From Sphagnum compactum (Eukaryota; Bryophyta; Sphagnopsida; Sphagnales), in assembly GCA_965153455.1 (NCBI GenBank), contig OZ234498.1:11842001-11906000 (forward strand): a DNA stretch of 64,000 bases, in the 5' to 3' direction. A program made the position numbers and the translations under genes. Shown here piece by piece: positions 36,105-49,120 of the stretch. The number at the start of each line of letters is the position of its first letter. Positions within the stretch are counted from its first letter, which is position 1. The notes under the pieces are model-generated. The model searched no databases, was not told where the DNA came from, and saw only the letters and a program-made list of their open reading frames with translations.

Positions 36105-36385
36105 GGGTATTGGAGGGCCCGGATTGAAGCATGGGCAGAAGAAATGGAGGGCGCAGATTGAAGCATGGGCAAAGCCGATGGCTAAAACTGGAGGGTCCAG
36201 ATTAAAGCGTGGGCGTTTTACAGATGAAGGGAACTGGAGGGTCCAGATTGATGGACGGGCGTAATAGATTGGCGGTAATTGGAGGGTCCAGATTGATGGA
36301 TGGGTGCAGGTATAGAGGGTCTGGATTGGAACATAGGCCTGAATACACGGCGGGAATGGAGGGTCCGGATTGAAGAATGGAAGTT
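36105..36385. repeat. Minisatellite upstream of RING-like gene, about 45/34-bp unit
   Basis: Seven units starting TGGAGGGTCC.GATTGAAGCA or close variants begin near 36111, 36145, 36190, 36235, 36280, 36313 and 36358, so spacings are about 34, 45, 45, 45, 33 and 45. A further partial copy lies at about 36093. It is GC-rich compared with the DNA on its left. Confidence 0.9.
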
Positions 36386-36589
36386 ATTCGTTGAAGGGTT
36401 TAGGGTTTTATGAGCTTTTTCTCAAATTTCCACAAAGGGGTTCTATTCTTCCATTTGAGCTTCTGTAATATGGACTCATCTTGGTGCGCAAGAGTCCATT
36501 GGGAAACTCATCTGAGCTACTTGAGGTTGTTTGTTTTTGTATATGTGCACCACCTGCCAATTCATAAATTCATGAGTCTTGTGCAAGAT

Positions 36590-36690
36590 ATTCAGTGGGT
36601 AGTCATGATACTTGTGATGAAGGTGATAGTCTGACACTTTATGAGAAACTCTCAATAAAGTCATGACTGCACTCATTGTCATGTTCCCTT
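36590..36690. repeat. Dispersed repeat, copy B
   Basis: GATGAAGGTGATAGTCTGAC followed by ACTTTATGAG and, after a gap, GACTGCACTCATT matches the end of copy A (8390-8450) and copy C (40145-40190). Confidence 0.6.
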
Positions 36691-36879
36691 CAATTTTTTT
36701 GTTTTGGAGATTTCTCTGCAAAAATAGAAATATAATTTTTCCCATTTGGAGATGCTAGCTTGTGCTGGCTCCAGCTGTGGCTCCATGCTAGAAGTTTTTG
36801 TCTAATAATTGGGACAAGGATACATTCTGAATTTGTTTTGAGAGCTGTAATGCTAACTATTCTCTTGTTGTTTGGGCAG

Positions 36880-39738
36880 AGGAACTTGCATCAAGTACTT
36901 TTTGGAGCTGCTCGCTCTGCTCAAAATACATCTCAACAGAGGCGTCTGGTCTGGTTGGCATGTACAAAACAGAGTTTTGTGGACATCAGTTTTGCAAAGA
37001 TTGTCACACAAACCTTGTGAACAAAATTTTGCAAGGAGTTGAATCTGAGTCAGCGTCTTGGGACACTGTCAATACTTCGTTGAAGTGTCCGGTTGACACG
37101 TAAATTCTCACATCTTTTCATGCAATGCAGGTCATAAAACATTGTGATGTAAATCCTCTACTTTACAATAGTGACAGTTTTCAGTTCACTAGCCAAAATT
37201 GCCTCACATTTAAATCTTAAATTGATTTCACTGTTGAAAGTTGATATGAAGATGAATGAGTGGACACATGCAACACTTTGTGCTTGCAGATGTAGTCAGC
37301 ACGTTACACAGCTGGACATTAAACAAGCAGTGGGCAACTCTGCTTTCCTTCACTTGCAAAATTCTTTAGTAGGTTTGTTCTGCTGTGAATTTGGAGCTGC
37401 CTGGAATAAAATTTGCCCTCAATGCAGCACCCAAGATTTTGCAGCCGCCTTATTACCATCAACAGAGTTGGAGTATCTTGGACTGAGAGAAGGTATGCCT
37501 GTTTTCCTGGAATGAATCTCTGTACCATGCTGTTTGTGTCCCAGCATTGAGGGTTTCAGGAACTGCTCTATGGTACTAGTACTGGAAATTGTAGATGCGA
37601 CCATGGCAGCAACTGGACATGAAATTCAACTCCTTGTGTTGTTCCAACCTTGGATGCTGAATTTCAAATGTGTTTGAATAGGATATGTGTCAAACTCTTG
37701 ACTGCAATTTCTGCTTTTTTTTTGCAGTTTGCAAGTCCATGGAAGCCTGGGGCCTACAGGTGAGTGGATGATCTAAGCAGCATGGTCTGCACAATCTGGA
37801 GAAGGTGACTGGTACTCTGGTTACATCACCCTGGCACTTGATATGCCTGACATGTGATCTGGTCCAGTGCAATGCCTGTGGACTTCAAAGGAAAGGGCCA
37901 GCAAGCTCTTCATCTGCAAGGTCTAAGCATGAAGGTCTTGCTTTCGATGACTTTGGAATCATTTTGCAAGGCAGGGAAATCACAACTCTAGCCTCTGAAG
38001 AAATGGTAGCTCCAGCTTGCAGCTCTCTAACTGATGCCCCACATCAAGTGTGTGAATCCAGGCGAAAGCAATGCTTTTCTCTGTTCTGTGCTGTGATGGA
38101 CATGAACTCAGCTTATGAAGGGCTCAATCACTGTCTACTCACAAAAGAGTCTACGTTGCATACTTTTGGTAGCTCTTGCAGCAGCAAGGTTCACACAAAG
38201 GAAGCAGCAATTTGGCCTGCTGATGGTGTCCAGGAGAAGACTGATCAGGATCTCAGGACTTCTGATTATGCCCTTTCTCATGAGTTGCTTGTATCTCAGT
38301 TGTTACCCCATTGTCAGGCTCAGATATTGCCTCTAGGACCCTCAGAAATTTGTGGCATGCAACTGAGGAAACCTCCTGAGGCTATAGACGGTACGCTGAG
38401 AATGCTTCTCCCTGCTGTTGAGGATTTGCTTCTCAGGATTCACAACATCCAGTTGCAGCAGTGAGTGAATCTGTTTTCTTGGAACAGTCTCCTTTGGAAA
38501 TTGTTTCTGGGACACATGGACAAGTCTCAACTACCTCGACAATGGAGTCATCAAACTGCAGCCATGCTCAGATCCCAGACGTAGACATTCCTGTCGTTTT
38601 CCCCTCATTACCCGCAGTGCCTGTTAATCCGGATCAAGAGCACCTGTATTTTGTGAACTAGGTGTCTAGATCATTGAATTTTATTGACTATTGGAGTTAC
38701 AAAAGAGATACCTGGAGTATGGCAAGCCAATACTGGGGATGTGAAGCAGAAAGGTGTGCTGCTGCAGCCGCATGGTGGAATATGGAGTGCAGCAAGTGGG
38801 CTGGAATATCAAATGCAATGGCACAGACTGCATCAATTTGTGCATCTTTAGAAGCACACTGGCCCCAATCAGCCGAGCAGGCCAGGCTTTTGCATGAGCT
38901 CTGGGTTTTCAATTTCCATGAAATGTCAGTGTGGCAGGTCAATGTGGCCAGATCTGGTATTTGTGGACCCCCTTGCTCACTGACCAAATCATTTCCTGCT
39001 TGTCAGCCAACAGTCAAGTTGCTCAATTTGAGAAGGGAGACAGATGTTGATGGGTACCCTGATTCAAGAAGTGCAGAGATGGAATGGATTTCAGCAGGAG
39101 GTGGTGAGGTGGAGTTGTGTTCAACAGCATCTACTGCTTTTGTACCATCAGCATCTTTAGGCTCTCACTCTCAAACTTGAGCCTCCTTCCCCTCCAGCCT
39201 AGACTCCCCATTGGATGAAGGGTCAAGTAATGTACCAGAAGCTGTGGCTGCAAATAAGCTAGCTGATGAGAGATTGGCAAATACACTTTGGGATTTGACT
39301 AATATTTTGGAGGTCAATGCTGCAGTTGGTGTTGGTCTACCCATCCTTGTCACATTCTTCCTCTCTGGATTCAAACCTGAAGTGTTAAGCTTTCTTCTTG
39401 AGAATAGAAGTCTGCCAGACATCATGGCTCGAGAGTCACTGTACAGTGAAGTACTCTTTCTTTTGCAAGCCTTAAGTTCTCATATGGACACAGTACCTAT
39501 TCTTTGTATGCCCATCTCTTGTCCAAGTATGCAAAGCAATCCCAGCTGTCAAGCACACAGTTCCCTCTTTGAAGCTCTGCAAAGTCTCCACCAGAGGGCT
39601 GAGGATATGCTCTCTGAAACTCTGGTCAGAGTGGACAATGAGCATGATGCAACTCGGAAGAATCTGAACTTCATTGGAGATCTGGAGGATGCTTTTGATA
39701 TTGTGCAAGCTAGCTTGGAGCATCTGCAAACAGGTTGA
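36880..39738 (+). CDS. RING-type zinc-finger protein, probable ubiquitin ligase-like, 5' end unresolved
   Basis: Exons 36880-37099, 37290-37492, 37728-37759, 37868-38460 and 39198-39738 join in phase. The first listed exon enters in phase 1 and the start was not found. The finger reads FWSCSLC, then TEFCGHQFCKDCHTNLV, then LKCPVD, a C3HC4-like RING order (C-x2-C, C-x-H-x2-C-x2-C, C-P). A second cysteine group follows across exons: FCCEFGAAWNKICPQC and CKSMEAWGLQCNACG. The last part is helical and Leu-rich (GLPILVTFFLSGF, SLYSEVLFLLQALSSHMDT) and ends HLQTG. RING proteins usually pass ubiquitin to substrates; the rest of the protein I do not recognise. The frame of the 38461-39197 intron is almost open (only TAG at 38659 and TGA at 39178). 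If exon 4 is not spliced, it stops at 38464. Further exons to about 40665 are possible. Confidence 0.5.
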
Positions 39739-39809
39739 CAGGCTACAAGTCATCTATCTCCATGATTCTGTGGCCTGGCGGTAAAATCCTCCAGCATGTA
39801 CAGTGTCAC

Positions 39810-40195
39810 TATGCAGGCCTCATTGTGCCTGTTAGGCTTTGTTGCTTGCTTGCACAGAAGGAAGCTAAATTGTATTGAAGCCCTTGCAAGCAAGCTTGTT
39901 GCTGCCCAAATGAGGATACTAGCTAACTTCTCTTATGAGCTATGTCTATTTAGTGCTGGCCAACATCGTGACTGAGTCTTCCCATGGCTTTCAGAAATGC
40001 AATTGATACTCAGAACTCTCAGGACACAGATGTTAGAAGAATGGTTGGCTGAAATTTTGGGTGGATTATGACATACTTTTCTATACCCACCATTCACAGC
40101 TGATGAAGTCGGTGGAGAGTCATGGCAGTTTGTTACTGCTATTGATGATGAAGGTGTCTGACACTTGGTGAGTGACACTCATAAGGTTATGACCA
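39810..40195. repeat. Dispersed repeat, copy C
   Basis: Counterpart of 8050-8440 in the same orientation, with the same order of short conserved words and similar length. It lies just 3' of the RING-like gene's stop. Confidence 0.65.
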
Positions 40196-40584
40196 GTCAT
40201 CCTTCTTGTGTTAGTTTTGAGGGAACAAGAAGATATACACTGACCATAGTGTTAAGGTGGAACCTCATGTTTTCTGGAGCCAAATGGATTGAGACAGAAG
40301 GGTTTATGAGCTGGTAGCACACACCAAAAAGGTACGGGGAGTGCTAGCCTAAGGTCGATTCAGCTGGTACCCAAGGTACCCAACTCTTCACTGTTAGGAG
40401 GAATTTGGTTCACTATATTCCAATTCCTGCTGCAGTTGGACTGTGGAGAGTAAGTCTTGTTGAATATTTTGAGCACCAATGTTCTTTCAGGACAGCCCCC
40501 ACATACAGGCTACATAGGCTCTCTCATATCTGACCCAGTAATGCTCTCTATATCTGTTTTCAACTATAGCTTTGTTTGATACAG

Positions 40585-40665
40585 GACCTTATTAGATGTG
40601 GACTTGGGAGTGAGCATTACCGAATTCACTCTATATGTGGCTTTGTGGTCCACTGTATTGGTCAG
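40585..40665 (+). other. Exon-like segment
   Basis: Flanked by TTGATACAG and GTAAGC, open as DLIRCGLGSEHYRIHSICGF and continuing FVVHCIGQ. It could be a 3' exon of the RING-like gene or of an unrelated transcript. No domain recognised. Confidence 0.25.
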
Positions 40666-43600
40666 GTAAGCCTTGTTTTTTGCAAAGCATAACACACCAC
40701 AGGGAGTTTCAATGTTTCATATTTTTGGACTCTCTGCTTTTTGAAGCAAACTCAATTTTTGAGGACTTCATGATTGCCCAGAGCAATTTATTGAGTGTAA
40801 AAACTGAGAAAACATCAAAAGTGAGAAACATCAAAAGTTTGTCATCACAAAGTGAGGATATTGCACAAACAAGTACACGAATGTACCAATGTTGTGAGAA
40901 TATCTGATTTGTGATGTAAAATTCAGGTGTTCAGATGTTCAGGTTTTTGTGACCCAAATTTGAGTTGTCACTTGTTTGTTGTTGTTGGAACTACTATTTT
41001 TCGTTAGATCCAAAACTATGAAAATAAAAAACATTTTTGAACAACACAAGGTCAAGTTCTTTTGGTGGGTAAGTTTAATTGTTTTTGAAACCTTAATAAA
41101 TAGATATATTTTATGGTTAAGTATCAATTTTAATTAATCGTTCCACTTTGTACTGTAATAAACCTTTGTTCTAATTTTGTTGCAAAGCTTTGTATCCATA
41201 CAATTTCTAGCATTAAAGATGTGTAGTGTACATGAAGGCAAGCCCAAAGGTTACAACAAGATTTTTGCAATGACAAAACCTTTTGGGCTCCCTACAAAAC
41301 ATACAAAAGGGGGACCCGTCCTTGCAAATAGAAGAAGAGGACAAAGCAAAAGAATAAGAAAGAGTGAAAGAGAAGAATGTAACACCTCCCCCCAACATTT
41401 GAACTCCCTATAAATTGAAAAAAAAAAAAAAAAAGCAAAACAAAACAAAAATGATGAAAAAAGAAAAGACACACACATAAAGGAGAGAATGATAACTCCC
41501 ATTGGCCCCTTAGCTCCATGGAATTAGAAGAAAAAGCATGCAAGAGAGTATAGCTTCTTACTTGAATTGAATTGGAGTTTGAGCTTGAAGTTCAATGATG
41601 AAGCAACCAAAAAGAAAACAAATTAAGGTTGAAAAAATGTGATGGGGTACGTGAAGGTAGAAAGGAGGAGGTTGCAAGGGTAGGTAAAAGGTTGTAGGAT
41701 AAGTAGGGCAAATCGAGGTGAACCCAATCTAATGAGAGTTGAGGTTCATCCTTGCCTCAAAGAATGGAATTTTTAAATGGTGCATTGGGTGTATAGTAGC
41801 TCTTGAAATAAGCCCTTAGAAAAAGCCCCTAAAAAGGTTCAATGTAAAATCAAGGCCATCATTTTCTAGTGACACCTTATGCCAAAAAGACCCAAGGTAA
41901 TATTTTTTATGAATAAAATGTCTTGTGAAATATTTTGTCATGTAAATCACATTTGGACTACTATAAGAAATAGTCGCCATGTGTTTTTAAATAGTTTTTA
42001 TAACTCCCAATTTTTAAGTGTTACGATTATAAGCTCCTTTTACAACTATGATATCCAAAATGGGGAACCTTACCTTGCACAAAATTTTGTTGAAACCAAA
42101 ATATAATGAAATTAAATAGTTAACACAAGGCCTCACACACATAACACCCTCCCCAAACTAAGCCTTATAAATAATAAGGCCTCTTTGGTTAAAATTCATG
42201 AACCATAGTTGACATCCATCGTAACCTCCCAACCAAACATTAAGACCCTAGGCCCCTCTTGGTGGAAAGATGAACCTTTTCATTTAATGTTTGTATGATT
42301 CCATCAATAATTCTACCCCAATAGTAATATGACTTCGATTTATTTTTGAGACAAATATTTTAATTGTTTCAAGGGTAGTGTTATTTGAAAATCAAACATT
42401 CAAACTTGTAAATTGTATTGTACTTACAAATAAAAGAACACAAGATCATTCCATACCATATTTTGCATTTATGTTTCTTTGTGAAAAGTAGATAAACATA
42501 TTTTTATGACCCTAGAGAAGCAAAAGCCACACCATTTGACAAGAAAAGGGTAATGTGATAACGCTTGTGAAAAAAACAACACAATTTATCTACAAATGTT
42601 TTACATAACCACATTTTATTATTTATGTGCTTGAATGAGTTACCCACGTTGCAAAACATTGACATAACTTTCAAAACTATCCATCAAAATAATTTTTCAT
42701 GCCATGGAATCCAATTCATCACACAAAAATGCCTCCGTTCACTAATCAAGTAGCAAATGTAGAATAAACAATGTATATTGACTCACAAGTATTGGTTGTG
42801 TAGAGTTTTTCCCTGCCTCAAGATTATCACTATCATCACCATCATATAATTTTTTTGGAATCAACATCATTGTCTACAACTTGGTGTTGAAAGTCAACCA
42901 TTTGATTTAAGCCTCACAAAAATCCAAGCCTTGAAATTTACACACAAGGCATAAAATAAGATCAATTATCACATGAATATTAGCATTGTGATGCACCATA
43001 GATAATTTTTAATCATTTAGGACACTAGCATGAACAAAAAAAAACCAACAAATTTGATGGTACTAAATAACTTATGTTGTGTTCAGACTTGTAGTTAACA
43101 ACAAAAAATTAGGGCCCAAAATTAGGTTAACAATGCATTACAAGGTTTTTTTAATTAACAATAAGGTACCTTAATTATTTTTTTACCTGTTTTCATTCAA
43201 ACCTACTAAAATTTTGTATGTAGATACCTTATCAATAAAGGATAATGCATCTCTGTTCATGATGCACATGCAAAAGTTAACATTGACGTTGTGTCATGAT
43301 TTTAGCGAAATCTCCTTGCCACCTTTGAACTTGTTTTTTTACTTTATTGTTTTTTTTTTTCTTTTGTGTTGTCTCTGAAAGTCGCTTTGTTTTTTCTTTA
43401 TGTTGTTCACTATTTAGGGGTAGAAATATTTAGACTAGTTAATACCATATGCATCCTAATAATTAATAGTTGTTAGTGGTAGACTTATCGTCCCTTATCA
43501 AAGAGGTGAAGCTAGTGGGATTAAATAGTTCATGTTAGTGAGTGGTTGGGGAGTAATCTACCAAATCACTTAGGATTTTTTTAAGAAGGGATTAAAATAA

Positions 43601-44559
43601 GGGCCTTATTTTCATGGGGTCAATGTGAACCTTGTGTGACTTTGTGGAGAAGGAGGATTAGAAGAAGATTTGAGGGATTTCTATGACATTCAATACTTTT
43701 GTAATTGGTTGTTAGAATGGAAGACTCTCTTGGAAAAGTGTGTGATGTAACACTACGGAAGAAAGAATAGTGAAAAATATATTTGTATTTGTGTGTGATT
43801 TTCATATAAAATTGAAGAACTTCTACATTTATTGTGCATTTTTCTATTAAAAAATGTGGAAAGTAATGTAGTTTAAGGTTATACAATGCGTTGATGCCCC
43901 TTTTTCATGGTAGTTATGCATTTTTTCTAGAACAAAAATAAGATTGCATACTAAATGGTAGCTTCTAGATGAGTTAGTTACTGGCTACCATAGGAAGGTA
44001 ACAGCTAATATGTGGTAGTAGGAAGAGGGGGAAAATTTGAAAATAAAAGTTTGTAGACTAGGAAGGACTGTTGCAAATAGTAGGCAATGGCCATGAATGG
44101 ATGCAATTCATTGCAAATAGTAGGCAACATTGGGGAGGCGTTTCGGAAGTGTTACAAACAATAGGTAAGGTTACCAAAAGGTTTATAAGTGTTGTTAAGG
44201 TGGGACAATAGTTATGGGAGGCCTATAGACCCAATAGGGCAACATCCAAGGGCATTGAAGATGCAGCAAAACCTTGGAGAATAGTTATTCCCTACTTATT
44301 TTTTCCCATGTTTTTTTTTATATTTTCTTCCTTTAACACATCTAGGTTAACCTATAGACAGGACAGTAGGTTTGCTTTTAGATAATAGACCTTACCCTTT
44401 TTTTCTTTTTTTGCATGATTTTTTGCCTATTATTTGAGTAATTATAACAAAGTAAGCAAGTGAAGGTAGTTTCTTTTTTGATTACTAAGGTGTTGACCTT
44501 GTTCCCTCGGTCTTACCTCTTGGAGGATGGTAATGATCGGGGTCCACAATTTCACCCCT

Positions 44560-45240
44560 TTACATCCATGAACTTTTTCTTCTTCCTTTGTGTTGCCTCT
44601 AAAAGCTTTTCTAAAAGTTTCAAGCTCTTACAACATTATAATGTTTTCCTCCAAGTTTTTACAATCTTGTTATGTTTCATAGTTCATTGTCATATGTGTT
44701 CATGATTTAAATTTTCTAGGAATTTCCTTGCATCCTTTGTCATATATTTAAAAGCTTCAAACTTTGCAACGCCACAATGTTCTCCTCTAAGTTCTTGAAA
44801 TGGTGTTTTTGGTGGTCTATATCACAGTTCATGGTCACCTATGTTTACAGTTGCTGCTATCATAATTGAAGGTTGTTGTTGTCAAAAAATGTGTCATCTT
44901 TGAATGTCATTATTTTATCTTTATGTGACTTCTGTGAAATCTCATTGTGCTTCAAGCTTTTGTAGCATCACGTTGTTCTCCTTCACATTCTTACAATGGC
45001 ATTTTCGATGTTGTTACAACAATGGTTTTTCTACTTTTTTGTCCTATGTAAATTTTTTTTTAACAACAATGTTTCCAATGTTTTTGCAACAATGGTATCT
45101 CTTTGTCAAAGTTTGTTTATGTTTTTGTAACAACACTTTCGATGTTCTTGCAACAATAATATTTCATTATGTGTCCTACATTGTTTGTGTTTTCACAACA
45201 TCCTCAATGTTCTTATAATAATGATATTTCTTGGTCTTGT
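44560..45240. repeat. Degenerate repeats with ACAATG/GTTCTCCT motifs
   Basis: Words such as CTTTTGTAGCATCACGTTGT, TTGCAACAATGG, AATGTTCTCCTCTAAGTTCT and TTTTCGATGTT recur at irregular spacings of roughly 60-200 bp on one strand. They read as an old, scrambled tandem repeat. Confidence 0.45.
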
Positions 45241-48200
45241 CTTGTTTGTGTTTTTCCTCTTTTTTCCATAATTTGCATCTTGGCCATGATGAGGTCGATA
45301 GAGATTTGCTTGTTAATTTAATTTTTCCATATCATCATGCAATTGTAGGAGTTTCTGATTCTTTGCTCAGAAATTGAGAACGAAACCTTAGATAGTATGG
45401 GAGATTTTTTTGCATCCAAGAATAGGTTGTTATAAGCCAAGAAGAATGCCATGGTCTTGCATCATTTCAGATTGTCTTACAATTTTGATGTCTTAATGAC
45501 GAAAGAGATTGGGGACTAGGTGAAAACTAGAAACATTACTTCGTACTCAAATTTTTTCATGGTGCAATGATGATCAAAGATGGATCAAACATTTCCAAGT
45601 GACCAGAAAGGTTGTTATGCATATCACAGAGAAGTTGTAACCTTTAATTGAAAAATAAACACAAAATACAAGTTTGTTATTCATGTTGGCATCCAAGTTG
45701 CCTATTCTCTTTTCAAACTTGCTCATGGTGTTGATTATCTTCAATGCAGTGAGATGTTTGCGATCGAGAAGTCTTCCAATAACATCTACAGACATTGTTA
45801 GAAATGGGTACATTCACAAAATAAGGAACCAAGGATGCACCCTTTGTAAGGATTTCGATGACTACTTATTTTGAAAGATTCTAAGTATATACTACAAATA
45901 TTCCATTTGTAAGTGCAAAAAGTCATAAGAAAATCCTTTTGACTCAAAATTATGTTACATTATACTTTTATGTGAATATGTGTTTTAAGAGTCTCTCCAA
46001 AATTATATCATTTTCAAGTCCTTTAAAAATCATTTATGAGTTATTTCAAGTAATAAAAACATTATAAAACACTAGTTACATTGATTAATCAATATTTTTG
46101 AGAATACAAATTTCATTAGATTCATTTCAAATTGTTGCACATGTTTCCACAATATATTAAGAACATTATCATCAAAATGTATTAAAAAAATGTTCGATAA
46201 TAATATAATTTTTGACACGAAAACATGAAAAACAAAGCACTGGTTATAGCTCCTATGGCTCCTATATTTGTGAATATACCTAAATGTTTATTATCAAATA
46301 TACTACTACTAAAGACATTGTTGTAACAACATCTATTTTTATAAACATTACTACACCATAAGTTCTTACCAATGCAAAAATGTTTTGTATTAGATATGCA
46401 TGTGGCGATAGCATGTCACTTGTGGCAATGGTGAGGAGCATGAAAACATAAAAATATAACCCTTGTTGATAAGTTAATATTTAGGAATCATGTGCAATAA
46501 GCTATTGACAATGTTAAGCACCACACATTCTCATTTTTCCAACATTTTTACCATGGTATTAGTAAATTAACACCTTCATTAACACAAAAAGTTAGGGCAA
46601 AAATAACATTGCCATGTAATTAAACATCTCATCTATTTATAGAAAAACTATGGTAGGTTTGAATAGTGATAGTTACTTTCAATTTTGTGTTCTACACTAT
46701 CTCCATGTCTAAACGCACCTTTAGTAGTTTCATTGCTACAAGAATGAACATTCGTTTGCATCACAAATAACTAACATATAAATGTTATGAACCAAAAATC
46801 AACACAATAATTTGATGCATCCAAAAAGAGATTAGTCACCCAAATACATTTAAAAAAAAGACTTGGTGTTCGAATACACATGCAAAAATGTCTCATATGG
46901 TAACTTGTTTAAATTTGGTGCCATCGATGACCTAAACATAAATGGTAGAATCCATCATTTTCTTGTAATCCTTGATGCACTCTCAAAGCATAAAACTACA
47001 ATGAATGTTAAAAAATTTACACTACTTACATCCACCAAAGCATTGTTTGGGGGACATTATGTGAATGAACGTTCTTTTCCCATCTTATTATTACTTGATT
47101 TTTTTAATATGTGCATATTTAAGTCACTTTAAATTTAATTATAATTTTTGGGTTTAATATTTGAAGTTATGAGGAATGATGATGATACAATTGAAAATGA
47201 TAAAATCATGCAATTAGATTATATATATATAATGTGTACTTACAAATTTTCCAATTGAGAAATTGGCAGGTGGTAGAGCAAAATAATCATATAAAGTGTA
47301 AGTATTTTCCAAAATGATTCAAATGTTTTAATTGTCAATGGTGTGAAGAGATCCATATGCAACAAGGTTGGCACATCTATTTGCCACATTGGTTTTTTTC
47401 AACACATCTACGCAAAGTGGTAGGAATGAAATTGAAACAAACATTAATGTCACAACAAAATGCCATGGATCAAATATTTCAAATGACTTAACATGCGAGC
47501 ATGTTTGTAGAATTTCCAAGACCAATGGGTTAAATTGTGAATCAAGTTGTCAAAATTCTATAATGAAAGGTTCTCTCCTAGCATATAGGTTATGTAAAAT
47601 GTGCAAAATCTCATTGTTGGACCAAAAAAATGAAAATTCAATATATAAAAAATGAGTTTACATTTCTACAACCTAAACCATGCTCCCATGTTCTTATATG
47701 CCATCATACACTTCAAGGTGACATGGTATGATAACGTCAAAATCTAATACCAAAAAAAGTCTTGCTTTTGATTTGATGGTGAGGATTTCATAATAATCCT
47801 CACTTTTCCTTATGTTTTCACAAATGCTAACACATCTTAGCTATGTGATTATGTTATTAGTTGAAAAAACCTAGGATAATCACAACATGTGACATTAAAT
47901 GTATGGTTACCAATTCAAAAACAAAACAAAAGATGAATATGCATGAATTTGATTTGGTTTAAGCAAGAAATGCACTTTGATAACAAAAAAACACATGGAC
48001 CCATGAGAATTCTTTTGTAATAACTCAAAAGCCTTGAAGTTGCAACTATAAGGACATTTTTGGCATGTAACTTAATAAGGAAGTGTATGATCACATGTAT
48101 ATTTCTTCGACCATGTATCATTTCATGGTGTTATTTTAATTATTGGTACTAAAGTTGAACTTATTGAATCTAACATAATTTTATTATAAAATTAATCATA

Positions 48201-48422
48201 ATTTTATATTTAAAAAAATATATAAACCCCATTTTTAAAATATATATTTTTGAAAGTCAAAGAAGGGTGTTCAAATAAATTTTACTTTCCTTAAATTTGG
48301 AATCAACAAGCAAAAATTTCTTGTGCACCCAAAAATCATTATTTCGAAAAAATCAACAAAGAGAACCTACACAAAAATTATTAAACTCGCAAATTTTAAA
48401 ATTTCACTAGATGAGAAAAAAA

Positions 48423-48530
48423 ACACCAAATCAATCCTTGACGAAGAATTTCATGTGCTAAAAAACAAATAATTAAGAATCCAAAGAAAAACATCAAATC
48501 AATCCTTGACAAAGAATTTCATGTGATAAT
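48423..48530. repeat. Direct duplication about 67 bp apart
   Basis: AAATCAATCCTTGACGAAGA followed by ATTTCATGTG occurs at about 48428 and again, with one base changed, at about 48496; shared CACCAAATC/CATCAAATC flanks extend it. Confidence 0.8.
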
Positions 48531-48751
48531 TTTTAAAATAATAAAGAAAATCTAAACTATGAACGAGATCAATGTGATGAACATATGTTGTGACATGAAA
48601 ATCAAAACCTTGCTAATAAAATCCTTGGAAAATATTGCAAGGTGTGAAATGTGATTCTTGCCATGATGAAAGAAACTCCAACCTAAGCATGCATGATTCC
48701 TAAATAAAACACCAAATCACAAATTTATGTGTGAGGTAAAACTCCATAGTG

Positions 48752-48824
48752 GGGACCTTCCCAAAATAAGGGGCCTAGGAAAAGGTGGTTACCAAGACTA
48801 GCCCCATATCTTGGGAAGGACCTT
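48752..48824. repeat. Imperfect foldback (stem about 26 bp)
   Basis: GGACCTTCCCAAAATAAGGG and following GCCTA on the left pair with AGGTCCTTCCCAAGATATGG and GGCTA read from the right, with a short loop. MITE fragment or transcribed hairpin are both possible. Confidence 0.6.
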
Positions 48825-49098
48825 ATAACTCAATGTTGTGGAAGTGTCACAAAAATACGTCTTCACACTCCCTTCCTTTTGCAAAAGGAGCTCCTTAAAC
48901 CCTAAACAATTCATAAGAGCATTGCAAAATGGCAATATGTTACATAAATGTTCATAGTTGGTTGTTTCATGGTGCACTTGTTGCCTTGGGATCACATCAC
49001 CAAACCACAACACCCATATGCCATTCAACCAACATTACTACACAAAAAATGATGAAGCTTAGGGTTAGACCCACAATCTTTGCATTGACATGGAATGG

Positions 49099-49120
49099 AA
49101 CCCTAAACCCTAAACCCTAG
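49099..49120. repeat. Interstitial telomere-type repeat
   Basis: AACCCTAAACCCTAAACCCT is nearly three CCCTAAA units. It lies at the right edge of the AT-rich block, about 1.6 kb before the lipase coding region. Confidence 0.9.

Noticed and set aside
36105-36385. CRISPR-like array
   Set aside because: Repeats are degenerate and contiguous without unique spacers, and the genome is a plant; it is a minisatellite.
38662-39180. 172-codon frame as a separate gene
   Set aside because: It has no ATG at its start, lies between a good donor and a phase-matched acceptor, and is better explained as intron or retained-intron sequence.
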